64,000 nt of DNA from Granulosicoccus sp036478595 (GTDB lineage: Bacteria > Pseudomonadota > Gammaproteobacteria > Granulosicoccales > Granulosicoccaceae), in the NCBI GenBank assembly GCA_036478595.1, contig JAZGEF010000073.1:124001-188000 (forward strand), in the 5' to 3' direction. Below are positions 16,439 through 23,479 of the stretch, piece after piece. How positions within the stretch are numbered: position 1 is the stretch's first letter; each line of letters opens with the position of its first letter. The position numbers were made by a program, and so were the translations under genes. The notes beneath the pieces are model-generated. The model ran no database searches. It was not told the origin of the DNA and worked only from the letters and a program-made list of their open reading frames with translations.

Positions 16439-17971
16439 ATGTCATTTGCTTCCGTGCGGTCCTGCACGTTATCGGGTGTTAACGCCCAAGAAGTCACTGT
16501 AGAAGTCCACATCACCGGCGGTTTGCCCGGTATTGCAATTGTGGGTTTGCCTCAGTCCGCTGTTCGCGAGAGTAAAGATCGCGTAAAGGCTGCCATCACT
16601 CACGCTGGTCTGACTTACCCTCAGGTTAAGATCATTGTTAATCTTGCGCCTGCTGATTTACCCAAGCAGGGTGGTCGATACGATTTGCCTATAGCAATAG
16701 GAATACTCATTGCCACGCAACAATTGCCTGCTCGCTGCACTGATGAAATGGTGATTGTGGGTGAGCTTGGCTTATGCGGCGATGTGCGCAGCGTATCAGG
16801 CGTGCTGCCTGCAACAATTGATCTAGCTAACAAAAATACTGCCATGCTTATCCCCTTGGCGAATAAGGCTGAAGCCTTGCTTAACCCTAGTATTGATTGT
16901 GTTGGAGTGGATACGCTTAATGAAGCGGTAGATGTGTTGCAAACGCGAACCAAACTGATGGCTGGCTCAGGTTTTAGAGTGGCAAGCTCATCCACACGCT
17001 CAACAGTGAAGCTTGCGCAAACAGCGGTGGACCTAAATACCGTATACCCCTGCATGTCAGATGTGCAGGGCCAACAGCAAGCGCGGCGAGCATTAGAGAT
17101 AGCGGCGGCGGGCAGCCACAACCTGTTAATGACCGGGCCTCCTGGTACGGGCAAATCCATGCTCGCCTCACGCATGCCTGGCATTCAACCACCAATGACC
17201 GAAGGCGAAGCAATGGAAACTGCATCGGTGTTATCAATTACACATACCGGTTTTGATGCAAGGCTATGGGCAATGCGCCCCTACCGCTCGCCGCATCACA
17301 CGGCATCAGGTGTTGCCTTGGTTGGCGGTGGCTCAGTCCCCATGCCGGGCGAAGCATCGCTTGCACACAATGGTGTGCTCTTTTTAGATGAGATCCCAGA
17401 ATTCTCTCGCACTGTACTGGATGTATTAAGAGAGCCGATGGAAACAGGCACTATCACAATTTCGAGAGCATCACGCCAAGCCGATTTCCCGGCGCGATTT
17501 CAACTTATAGGAGCCCGCAACCCATGTCCTTGCGGTTACGATGGGGACGCCGATTTCAATTGCCGATGCACACCTGATCAAATCCTGCGTTATCAACAAA
17601 GGCTGTCGGGTCCATTTTTAGATCGTATTGATTTGCACGTAGCGATGACGCGTATCGATAGCAAGTTGTTGTTAGATCAAGTTTCATCGGAGCCTAGTGT
17701 CGATATTCGCCAACGTGTAATAGCTGCGCGGCAAATACAACTTGATAGGCAAGGCGCGCAAAACGCCACGCTAACCGGCAGAGAGCTTAAGCGTCATTGC
17801 AAATTGGGTGATGATGAAAAGGCCTTGTTAAAACAAGCGATGGATTCTGCGCATATGTCAGTACGGGCCTCGTATCGGATGGTGAAAGTTGCTAGGACTA
17901 TTGCGGATTTGGAAGGGGTTGATGAAATTGGGGAGGAGGCGTTGGTTGAGGCCTTGGGGTATCGTGGGTGA
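16439..17971 (+). CDS. comM: ComM/YifB-family Mg-chelatase-like AAA+ helicase
   Basis: The ATG at 16439 has AAGGA 8 bases upstream and gives the typical N-terminus MSFASVRSCTLSGVNAQEV; 510 residues. Domains: N-terminal ChlI-type fold (to about 180), AAA+ core with Walker A GPPGTGKS and Walker B VLFLDEIPEF, the conserved RPYRSPHHTASGVALVGGG loop, a cysteine cluster (NPCPCGYDGDADFNCRC) that may bind zinc, and the C-terminal Mg-chelatase helical domain. ComM drives branch migration during natural transformation. The stop codon lies 5 bases before the left inverted repeat of the RAYT element. Confidence 0.96.
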   Translation: MSFASVRSCTLSGVNAQEVTVEVHITGGLPGIAIVGLPQSAVRESKDRVKAAITHAGLTYPQVKIIVNLAPADLPKQGGRYDLPIAIGILIATQQLPARCTDEMVIVGELGLCGDVRSVSGVLPATIDLANKNTAMLIPLANKAEALLNPSIDCVGVDTLNEAVDVLQTRTKLMAGSGFRVASSSTRSTVKLAQTAVDLNTVYPCMSDVQGQQQARRALEIAAAGSHNLLMTGPPGTGKSMLASRMPGIQPPMTEGEAMETASVLSITHTGFDARLWAMRPYRSPHHTASGVALVGGGSVPMPGEASLAHNGVLFLDEIPEFSRTVLDVLREPMETGTITISRASRQADFPARFQLIGARNPCPCGYDGDADFNCRCTPDQILRYQQRLSGPFLDRIDLHVAMTRIDSKLLLDQVSSEPSVDIRQRVIAARQIQLDRQGAQNATLTGRELKRHCKLGDDEKALLKQAMDSAHMSVRASYRMVKVARTIADLEGVDEIGEEALVEALGYRG

Positions 17972-17975
17972 CCTT

Positions 17976-17999
17976 TTAATGGGGGACAGACCACAATTA
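17976..17999 (+). repeat. Left inverted repeat of the RAYT element
   Basis: A 24-base sequence containing GGGGGACAGACCAC is repeated in inverted orientation at 18807-18830 with a single mismatch. The pair frames the Y1 transposase gene. It is likely to be the terminal sequence the transposase recognises. It starts 5 bases after the comM stop. Confidence 0.88.
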
Positions 18000-18110
18000 G
18001 TTGCTCCCAACTCCCTAATTCAATTTGCTACGTAACGGTTGGAAAGTTGTTGCAAGCTAGAAAAACTCACCAATCGTGCTGTCTGATTTTTTATTCACGG
18101 AGGAATAACA

Positions 18111-18809
18111 ATGCCAAGAAGAGCTCGTTTGATGCTGCCTGGAATTGCAGCTCACGTCATTCAACGCGGCAACAATCGTCAAGCTTGCTTCTATCAATCC
18201 GGTGACTATCGAAGGTATCTAAGCTGGTTGGAAGAGTACAGCGCAGAGCATGAATGTCAGATACATGCATTCTGTTTAATGACTAATCACGTTCATTTGT
18301 TGTTAACTGGAGAAAAAGTTGAGAGCATAGCCCTGTTAATGAAACACCTTGGTCAGCGATATACACAGTATGTGAATCGCCGGTATAATCGTAGTGGGAC
18401 GTTATGGGAGGGACGTTACAAGTCCTGCCTAGTTTGGGAAGCGAGTTACTTGCTTGCGTGTTATAGATATATTGAAATGAACCCGGTCCGTGCTGGAATG
18501 GTTGAACATCCAGCTGAGTATCCATGGACAAGCTACCGTTACAATGCACAAGGTGATGAGCTGAATTTGATCACTCCTCACGAACACTATTTGCGATTGG
18601 GGCTACCAAGGTGTAAGCGCACAAAAAATTATCGGTCACTATTTCATAATTGCATGCCGTCAGAAATGATGGAACAAATTCGCCAATCTACTAGGGGCAA
18701 CTACGCACTGGGCAGTGATGTTTTTGTCAGCAAGGTTGAGACAACGCTTGGCTGTAGGGCAAAGCGTGGGAAGGCGGGCAGGCCGTTTTCTCGTGTAGCT
18801 GAAAAATAA
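18111..18809 (+). CDS. RAYT: REP-associated Y1 (IS200-like) transposase
   Basis: A 232-residue HUH-superfamily nuclease. Visible signatures: MPRRARLMLPGIAAHVIQRG at the start, the metal-binding HxH in MTNHVHLLL, GTLWEGRYKSCLV, and the catalytic tyrosine region ACYRYIEMNPVRAGMV followed by YPWTSYRYN. RAYTs cut single-stranded DNA at REP-like hairpins and are usually single-copy domesticated genes. GGAGG precedes the ATG at 18111. The stop codon TAA is the first three bases of the right inverted repeat, so the gene and the repeats are one unit. Confidence 0.95.
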   Translation: MPRRARLMLPGIAAHVIQRGNNRQACFYQSGDYRRYLSWLEEYSAEHECQIHAFCLMTNHVHLLLTGEKVESIALLMKHLGQRYTQYVNRRYNRSGTLWEGRYKSCLVWEASYLLACYRYIEMNPVRAGMVEHPAEYPWTSYRYNAQGDELNLITPHEHYLRLGLPRCKRTKNYRSLFHNCMPSEMMEQIRQSTRGNYALGSDVFVSKVETTLGCRAKRGKAGRPFSRVAEK

Positions 18810-18830
18810 TCGTGGTCTGTCCCCCATTAA
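18807..18830 (-). repeat. Right inverted repeat of the RAYT element
   Basis: It matches the reverse complement of 17976-17999 at 23 of 24 positions and contains GTGGTCTGTCCCCC. Its first three bases are the stop codon of the transposase gene, and bases 18827-18829 are the stop codon of the convergent ThuA gene. Confidence 0.88.
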
Positions 18831-20032
18831 TCCCGCCCGGCTGCATAACGCAGCCCACCCAACAAATGCGCGCGAAAATCTGGCTCTGAGTAACTCTCAT
18901 CAGTATGGCCACCGCCGGTGTACCAGGATCGCCCGCCATCATAGTCGTGATACCAAGCGCTCGGATGGTCGTTACCCATTATTCCACCGGTGTATGAGCT
19001 TTCGTCTAGGCTAAGTAGCACAGTCACTTCTGCACGAGGATTGCTGCGGTAGTCATACCACTCATCGCTGCGTGTCCATGTTGAGCTTAGATGAGCAGTC
19101 GATGAATGAGATGTGTCCTCTACAATTTGGGTGGCTGATTGAATCGCTGGATGAGTATCGAAATAGGCGCCAACAAGGCTGCCGTACCAAGGCCATTCGT
19201 ATTCAGTAAAACTCGCTGCATGTAGGCCTGCGTAGCCACCACCTGAGCGGATGTATTGTTCAAACGCAGCTTGCTCGCTATCGTCCAACACATCGCCCGA
19301 AGTCATCACCCAAACCACGGCATCGTAGTTGGCAAGGTATGCATCGGTAAACACTCCGGCGGAGTCATTGGCGCGATCTGATTGAAACCCGGTGGACGTT
19401 GCCAGCTGCTCAAGCGCGACCAGTGCAACTTCAGTAGACTCATGACGGAAATCGCGAGTCTCGCTAAAGAGCAACACTCGCGTCGCTTCGGACGCATAGC
19501 TTCCCGCGACCAGCTCGGTAAGATTGCTAACGCCATCGCTATCAGTGTCCCACTTGTCTGTATCAAATTGTTCAGCGGTGATTTGAAAAGCCGCAGAAGC
19601 GTTTGAGCCCGTTTTATACATTTGTTCAAAAGTGCCTACGGTGATGTCGCCATTCTCATCATTGAATGACACCACAAGATTGTTTTCTGTATTAGTTGGG
19701 AAGTCATCAGAGGCTGACCAAAACTCATCGCCCACCCAGCTCGCTGTGATATCTTTCTCGCCCCACATCACGCGAACCTGTAATGCGTTAGATTGGTAAG
19801 TAGGAACTTGGATGTTAAAACTAACGCGTGTTGTGTTTTGAATTAAAGGGTCGGCTACAACTGGATCATTCGCGGAGCCACTATTCATTCCGTTCGTATC
19901 AGCCCCATCTATTGGTGTCATCTCATCTCCAGGCAATGGCGTGCCGCTGGAGCTAGAACAGCCGACAACAAGCCACGAGCTGATAAGTAGCGCGAACGCG
20001 AATTGAAAAGGTGTCGAAATTTGAGAGATCAT
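18827..20032 (-). CDS. ThuA-domain lipoprotein
   Basis: 401 residues beginning with a lipoprotein signal (LISSWLVVGCSSSSG, Cys25). A low-complexity linker is followed by a beta-sandwich-like region (about 66-150). A calcium-binding-type loop DTDSDGVSNLTE (162-173) comes next, then a ThuA domain from about 185: RVLLFSETRDFRHES, NYDAVVWVMTSGDVLD, FEQYIRSGGGYAGLHAAS, WYGSLVGAYFDTHP, and MGNDHPSAWYHDYDGGRSWYTGGGH. ThuA domains have a glutamine-amidotransferase-like fold and are linked to sugar metabolism, often attached to surface proteins in marine bacteria. The stop codon is inside the RAYT right repeat, so the last residues may have been altered by that insertion. Confidence 0.9.
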   Translation of the reverse strand: MISQISTPFQFAFALLISSWLVVGCSSSSGTPLPGDEMTPIDGADTNGMNSGSANDPVVADPLIQNTTRVSFNIQVPTYQSNALQVRVMWGEKDITASWVGDEFWSASDDFPTNTENNLVVSFNDENGDITVGTFEQMYKTGSNASAAFQITAEQFDTDKWDTDSDGVSNLTELVAGSYASEATRVLLFSETRDFRHESTEVALVALEQLATSTGFQSDRANDSAGVFTDAYLANYDAVVWVMTSGDVLDDSEQAAFEQYIRSGGGYAGLHAASFTEYEWPWYGSLVGAYFDTHPAIQSATQIVEDTSHSSTAHLSSTWTRSDEWYDYRSNPRAEVTVLLSLDESSYTGGIMGNDHPSAWYHDYDGGRSWYTGGGHTDESYSEPDFRAHLLGGLRYAAGRD

Positions 20033-20351
20033 AGTGTGTCCTAGGGTGGGCTACGCTAGTATAATGGGGATCAGCAATGCAATTTTGGTAGTAGTAAAAC
20101 AAGTGTATCGGTACTAATACAGCCACACATACAACGCAGCGAGTTCACGTTTTTAGTGTGTCGAACTTGTCCTTTACGGATTGATCGTACTGATTCGCGT
20201 AGCAATGATATCTGTTCGACGATCGCTGAAACTGGCCAGGTACACCCTAGCAGAAGCGCAGCGCTTTCACCAAAGCGTTAAATTCCGCTGAATTAATCAG
20301 TTATCCTTGAGTCATCCTTTGGTTTCGCATATAAACAATGGGATAGCCCAA
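20033..20351. other. Intergenic stretch with no gene recognised
   Basis: About 320 bases between the ThuA start and the AraC pseudogene. No open frame with recognisable coding content, RNA gene or repeat was seen. It probably holds the ThuA promoter and the former promoter of the regulator. Confidence 0.5.
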
Positions 20352-20693
20352 ATGACAAAGCTGACAACTGCTCAAATTTATCAAAACCGGCTTAACAAGG
20401 TCGTCAATCATGTGCCTAGCAATTTGGATGATGACATCCGTATTGGTGATCTTGCAGAGATCGCGCATATGCCTCCCTACCACTGGCATCGCATCTACAA
20501 AGCGATGCAGGGCTAGGCAGTGGCTGCCACTATTATCCGCTTACGCCTGGAACGGGCTGCTGACCAACTAGCCAATAGCCATACGCCTGCCAAAGAAATT
20601 GCAGCCGATGCGCCTAATGTCGAGATCTACATTAATAACCCGAAAGAGGTTGCACCCACTAAACTAATTACCCAGCTTTGCTTACCATTGTAA
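20352..20693 (+). pseudogene. AraC-type regulator with GyrI-like domain, inactivated
   Basis: One frame can be read from the ATG at 20352 to the TAA at 20691-20693, interrupted only by an in-frame TAG at 20514. The first part (YQNRLNKVVNHVPSNL, IRIGDLAEIAHMPPYHWHR) is the first helix-turn-helix of an AraC regulator. After the stop it continues IIRLRLERAADQLANS and KEIAADA, then jumps to VEIYINNPKEVAPTKLITQL. The last piece resembles the extreme C-terminus of AraC/GyrI fusion proteins. Around 150 residues in the middle are missing, without loss of frame. The gene is therefore both internally deleted and stopped. Recognition is by pattern, not by search. Confidence 0.75.
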
Positions 20694-20716
20694 GCTGACT
20701 CAATTTAAACGGAGCA

Positions 20717-21154
20717 ATGACTATGTGTGCAACTAAAAGCAAAGGTAAGGCAATTACCGGCGGAGACATCGAGTTGGCTCAAGAAACGCTGGCGCAATTT
20801 CCCAGAGAGGTCGGCAAGGCACTAACGCAGCTACGTTCGTTGATTCTGGCCATACACGCAAGAACGAAAAATGTTGGAGAGCTATCAGAGGTACTTCGAT
20901 GGGGGCAATTGAGTTATTTAACAGTGAAACCGCAAACCGGCTCGATGATACGGTTGGGTATGAGTCAGTCTGGGAAGCCTGCGATGTTTTTTCATTGTGG
21001 TACTTCGTTAATCGAAACGTTCCGAGCACAATATTCACATGAGTTTGAATTTGAAGGCAATAGGGCAGTGGTGTTAACCAGCTCGGTGAACTCAACTAAA
21101 GTGGCACTTGCGCATTGTATTGAGCAAGCCCTGACGTATAAACTGTATAAGTGA
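20717..21154 (+). CDS. DUF1801 (YdhG-like) domain protein
   Basis: 145 residues. The central pattern LRSLILAIHARTKNVGELSEVLRWGQLSYLT, followed by SMIRLG and a Phe/His-rich strand (AMFFHCGTSLIETF), fits the DUF1801 fold, a small alpha/beta domain of unknown biochemical role. An ATG preceded by CGGAG fixes the start. Genes of this type are frequently found beside AraC/GyrI regulators, and the decayed AraC/GyrI gene directly upstream fits that association; here the regulator has been lost while the neighbour stays open. Confidence 0.82.
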   Translation: MTMCATKSKGKAITGGDIELAQETLAQFPREVGKALTQLRSLILAIHARTKNVGELSEVLRWGQLSYLTVKPQTGSMIRLGMSQSGKPAMFFHCGTSLIETFRAQYSHEFEFEGNRAVVLTSSVNSTKVALAHCIEQALTYKLYK

Positions 21155-21191
21155 ATAACCGTGTCTTGTTTGTGCAAGGTGCGAATGCGCA

Positions 21192-21665
21192 CTAACTACT
21201 GATTCTTGTTTTGATAACCACAGTGCCGGCTATTTTGTCGTGTAAACCTTGTTTGCGTTTATCAAAGGCTGCCCATATGAATCCAATACCCAATATTACA
21301 GTGGCTGGAATATAGGCCAAGAATCGGAGGATACTTCGCCCAATCCCAATTTTACTGCTATCTGATGCGCGAACAATTTTTAAACCTAACAGCATTTTCC
21401 CCGGCGTTGCCCCGAAAAAAAACCAGAAAGGAACAATGACCAGTGCCGGTAAAAGGTTTTGATACAGCATCATAGGCAGTTCTCCTGCGAGAGGCTCCTC
21501 TGAGACTACCCAGCTAACTAGCGTATCAAGTAGTGCGTCGCCATATATTGCCCAAGCAATCGCACCGAAAACAACAATCTGCCACACGATATCGACGAGC
21601 GAAGCGGCGACCCGAATCCAGAATCCCGCGTACTCGGTATCACCTAACTCAGGATTCTCGTTCAT
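21192..21665 (-). CDS. RDD-family membrane protein
   Basis: 157 residues with three to four transmembrane helices. The N-terminal helix carries the family signature AGFWIRVAASLVDIVWQ (the Arg-Asp pair), and FFFGATPGKMLLGLKIVRAS, near the centre, is the typical second conserved segment. It ends with LGIGFIWAAFDKRKQGLHDKIAGTVV, also canonical. RDD proteins are poorly characterised inner-membrane proteins, some linked to Na+/H+ exchange. It is divergent from the phosphonate-hydrolase-like gene. Confidence 0.93.
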   Translation of the reverse strand: MNENPELGDTEYAGFWIRVAASLVDIVWQIVVFGAIAWAIYGDALLDTLVSWVVSEEPLAGELPMMLYQNLLPALVIVPFWFFFGATPGKMLLGLKIVRASDSSKIGIGRSILRFLAYIPATVILGIGFIWAAFDKRKQGLHDKIAGTVVIKTRISS

Positions 21666-21814
21666 ATTCCGCTTGCCTTTGGATCAGTTGCTCCGCTCTG
21701 AGCATAGATCGGATCTATCGTTAATGCGACCTATGTCAAAATCTGTTCGTCATTTGGGTTTTCTCGATCGTATGTCTAGTGCAGAATAAGGCTAGGGGCA
21801 CAAAGGGCGATCGC

Positions 21815-23353
21815 ATGTCTAAGAAACACTTTTTACTAATAACGGCTGACCAATGGCGTGGCGATTGTTTGTCTGCTGCTGGTCACCCAGTCGTTAAAAC
21901 ACCACACCTTGATTCGCTTGCTGCACAGGGAGTGCGTTTTAATAAGCACTACGCGGGTGCAACGCCATGCTCGCCTGCAAGAGCATGTATGTATACCGGC
22001 CTATATCAAATGAATAACCGAGTATGTGTAAATGGTTCACCGCTTGATAAGAGGCACGACACCCTTGCCTTAGCGTTTCGGCGTTTAGGTTATGACCCCA
22101 CGATGTTTGGCTACACCGATCAAGCCCCCGACCCCCGAGGTTTACCGGCGCTTGACCCGGTGCTAACAAGCTATGAAGGGTTGCTGCCCGGTTTTAATTG
22201 GCGGGTGAGCTTGCCGGATCATCAGCGCCCTTGGTTGTCTTGGTTGGAACAACAAGGTTATGAAGGTGCGCTGGCTAGTAATAGTATGCACACGCCCGCT
22301 GCAGGCGTTGATGATCCCCCCAAATCCGCCGCGCCGCAATACCGTGCAGAACATACCGAAACCGCTTTTATGGTTAATGAGTTTGATCGCTGGTTAGGTG
22401 AACAATCACATGCCATGGCCAGTGATGACGATCATCGTTGGTTTGCCCATGTCAGTTTTCTCAGGCCGCACCCTCCATTCACGGTGCCTGCACCGTACAA
22501 CACACTGTTTTCACCATCGGATGTGCCAGCGTTTGCGGGTGGTGATGATTGGCAAAAAACGGCTGATAGCCATCCGTATCTTAAGTACGCGTTTTCGGTG
22601 CTGCCTAAATCTCGGTTTATCCCTGGTACGCAGGGCATGATTTCAGATTGGAATACTGATGATTTGCGTTATATCGCGGCGTGTTACTACGGCATGATTG
22701 CAGAGGTGGATGCACAGCTTGGCCGATTGTTTGATGGCTTAAAGCGGCGAGGTTTTTGGGACAACACTGTTGTAGTGTTTACATCTGACCATGGTGAAAT
22801 GATGGGCGATCACGGATTGCTGGGTAAACAAGGTTTTTATGATCAGAGCTATCACGTGCCGTTAATCATAAAAACGCCAGATCAAGCTCAACGCGGTACG
22901 GTGGTAGAGCACTTTACTGAAAGCGTGGATTTAATGCCAACGCTGTTAAATTTGGCTGACGCAAAACTACCTCCACATCTGGATGGGCATTCAGTGGTGC
23001 CGTTTTTGCGGGGCGATACAAAACACGATTGGCGAACCGCTGCGCATTGGGAATTTGATTTTCGTAATATCGACACCCGCTTCGCTGAACACTCGCTGGG
23101 CTTGGGTAGCTCGCAATGCAATCTATGCGTGCATCGCGCCGATTCATACAAATATGTGCATTTTGGAGGCCTGCCTAATATGTTATTCGACCTCTCAGCC
23201 GACCCAACAGAATGCGATAACGTGATTAACCACCCTGATTATCAATTCATCAGGGTCGACTGCGCCGAAGGCATGCTGAGCTGGCGAGCTGAGCATCTGG
23301 ATCAATCGCTGAGTTACAGCAGAATCACCAATAATGGCGTGGTGAACATATAG
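21815..23353 (+). CDS. Phosphonate monoester hydrolase-like enzyme of the sulfatase/alkaline phosphatase superfamily
   Basis: The ATG at 21815 (MSKKHFLLITADQWRGD) gives 512 residues; a longer start at 21779 is weaker. Active-site features: metal-binding Asp12 with DQW, the sulfatase signature CSPAR with Cys52 (converted to formylglycine in this family), HPPF around the phosphate-binding His, and TSDHGEMMGDHGLLGK for the metal site. Its length, the MNNRVCVNGSPLDKRH and GYTDQAPDPRG segments, and the ending SWRAEHLDQSLSYSR agree closely with what I recall of rhizobial phosphonate monoester hydrolase rather than with choline sulfatase. Such enzymes are promiscuous towards phosphonate monoesters, phosphodiesters and sulfate esters. 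The maturase is not in the window. Confidence 0.82.
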   Translation: MSKKHFLLITADQWRGDCLSAAGHPVVKTPHLDSLAAQGVRFNKHYAGATPCSPARACMYTGLYQMNNRVCVNGSPLDKRHDTLALAFRRLGYDPTMFGYTDQAPDPRGLPALDPVLTSYEGLLPGFNWRVSLPDHQRPWLSWLEQQGYEGALASNSMHTPAAGVDDPPKSAAPQYRAEHTETAFMVNEFDRWLGEQSHAMASDDDHRWFAHVSFLRPHPPFTVPAPYNTLFSPSDVPAFAGGDDWQKTADSHPYLKYAFSVLPKSRFIPGTQGMISDWNTDDLRYIAACYYGMIAEVDAQLGRLFDGLKRRGFWDNTVVVFTSDHGEMMGDHGLLGKQGFYDQSYHVPLIIKTPDQAQRGTVVEHFTESVDLMPTLLNLADAKLPPHLDGHSVVPFLRGDTKHDWRTAAHWEFDFRNIDTRFAEHSLGLGSSQCNLCVHRADSYKYVHFGGLPNMLFDLSADPTECDNVINHPDYQFIRVDCAEGMLSWRAEHLDQSLSYSRITNNGVVNI

Positions 23354-23454
23354 CCACGCTTGCGTCAGTTGGCTGGCGGTTACGAAGGCGAATGAATCAC
23401 AGGCTACTCAGCGCAAACGGGCCGCATTGGCTATGATTAAGCCATGAGGATTAT

Positions 23455-23479
23455 TATAATGCACCGGGAAAACCGGTGC
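23455..23479 (+). promoter_or_regulatory. TATAAT box and GC-rich hairpin covering the ligase GTG start
   Basis: A perfect TATAAT hexamer at 23455-23460 is followed directly by an inverted repeat, GCACCGG-GAAAA-CCGGTGC (23461-23479). The GTG start of the next gene (23476-23478) lies in the 3' arm. If transcription begins at this TATAAT the leader would be very short; if it begins further upstream the hairpin would mask the start codon. No good -35 element at the normal spacing was found. Confidence 0.35.

Larger units (their letters stand above)
17976..18830 (+). mobile_element. RAYT/IS200-like element bounded by 24-base inverted repeats
   Basis: The unit runs from the left inverted repeat to the right inverted repeat and contains one transposase gene. 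Inside the left end, about 110 bases of non-coding sequence precede the gene. No target-site duplication is obvious, as expected for Y1 transposases. It sits tightly between the comM stop and the stop of the convergent ThuA gene, whose TAA at 18827-18829 falls inside the right repeat. Confidence 0.75.

Noticed and set aside
16621..17184. Open frame of 187 codons on the - strand
   Set aside because: Fully inside comM, whose family motifs are complete on the + strand. The frame is a shadow.
20160..20300. Inverted sequence AGCGCAGCGCT as a possible integron attC or attachment site
   Set aside because: No core-site pattern, no integrase and no cassette structure nearby. A short palindrome alone does not support it.
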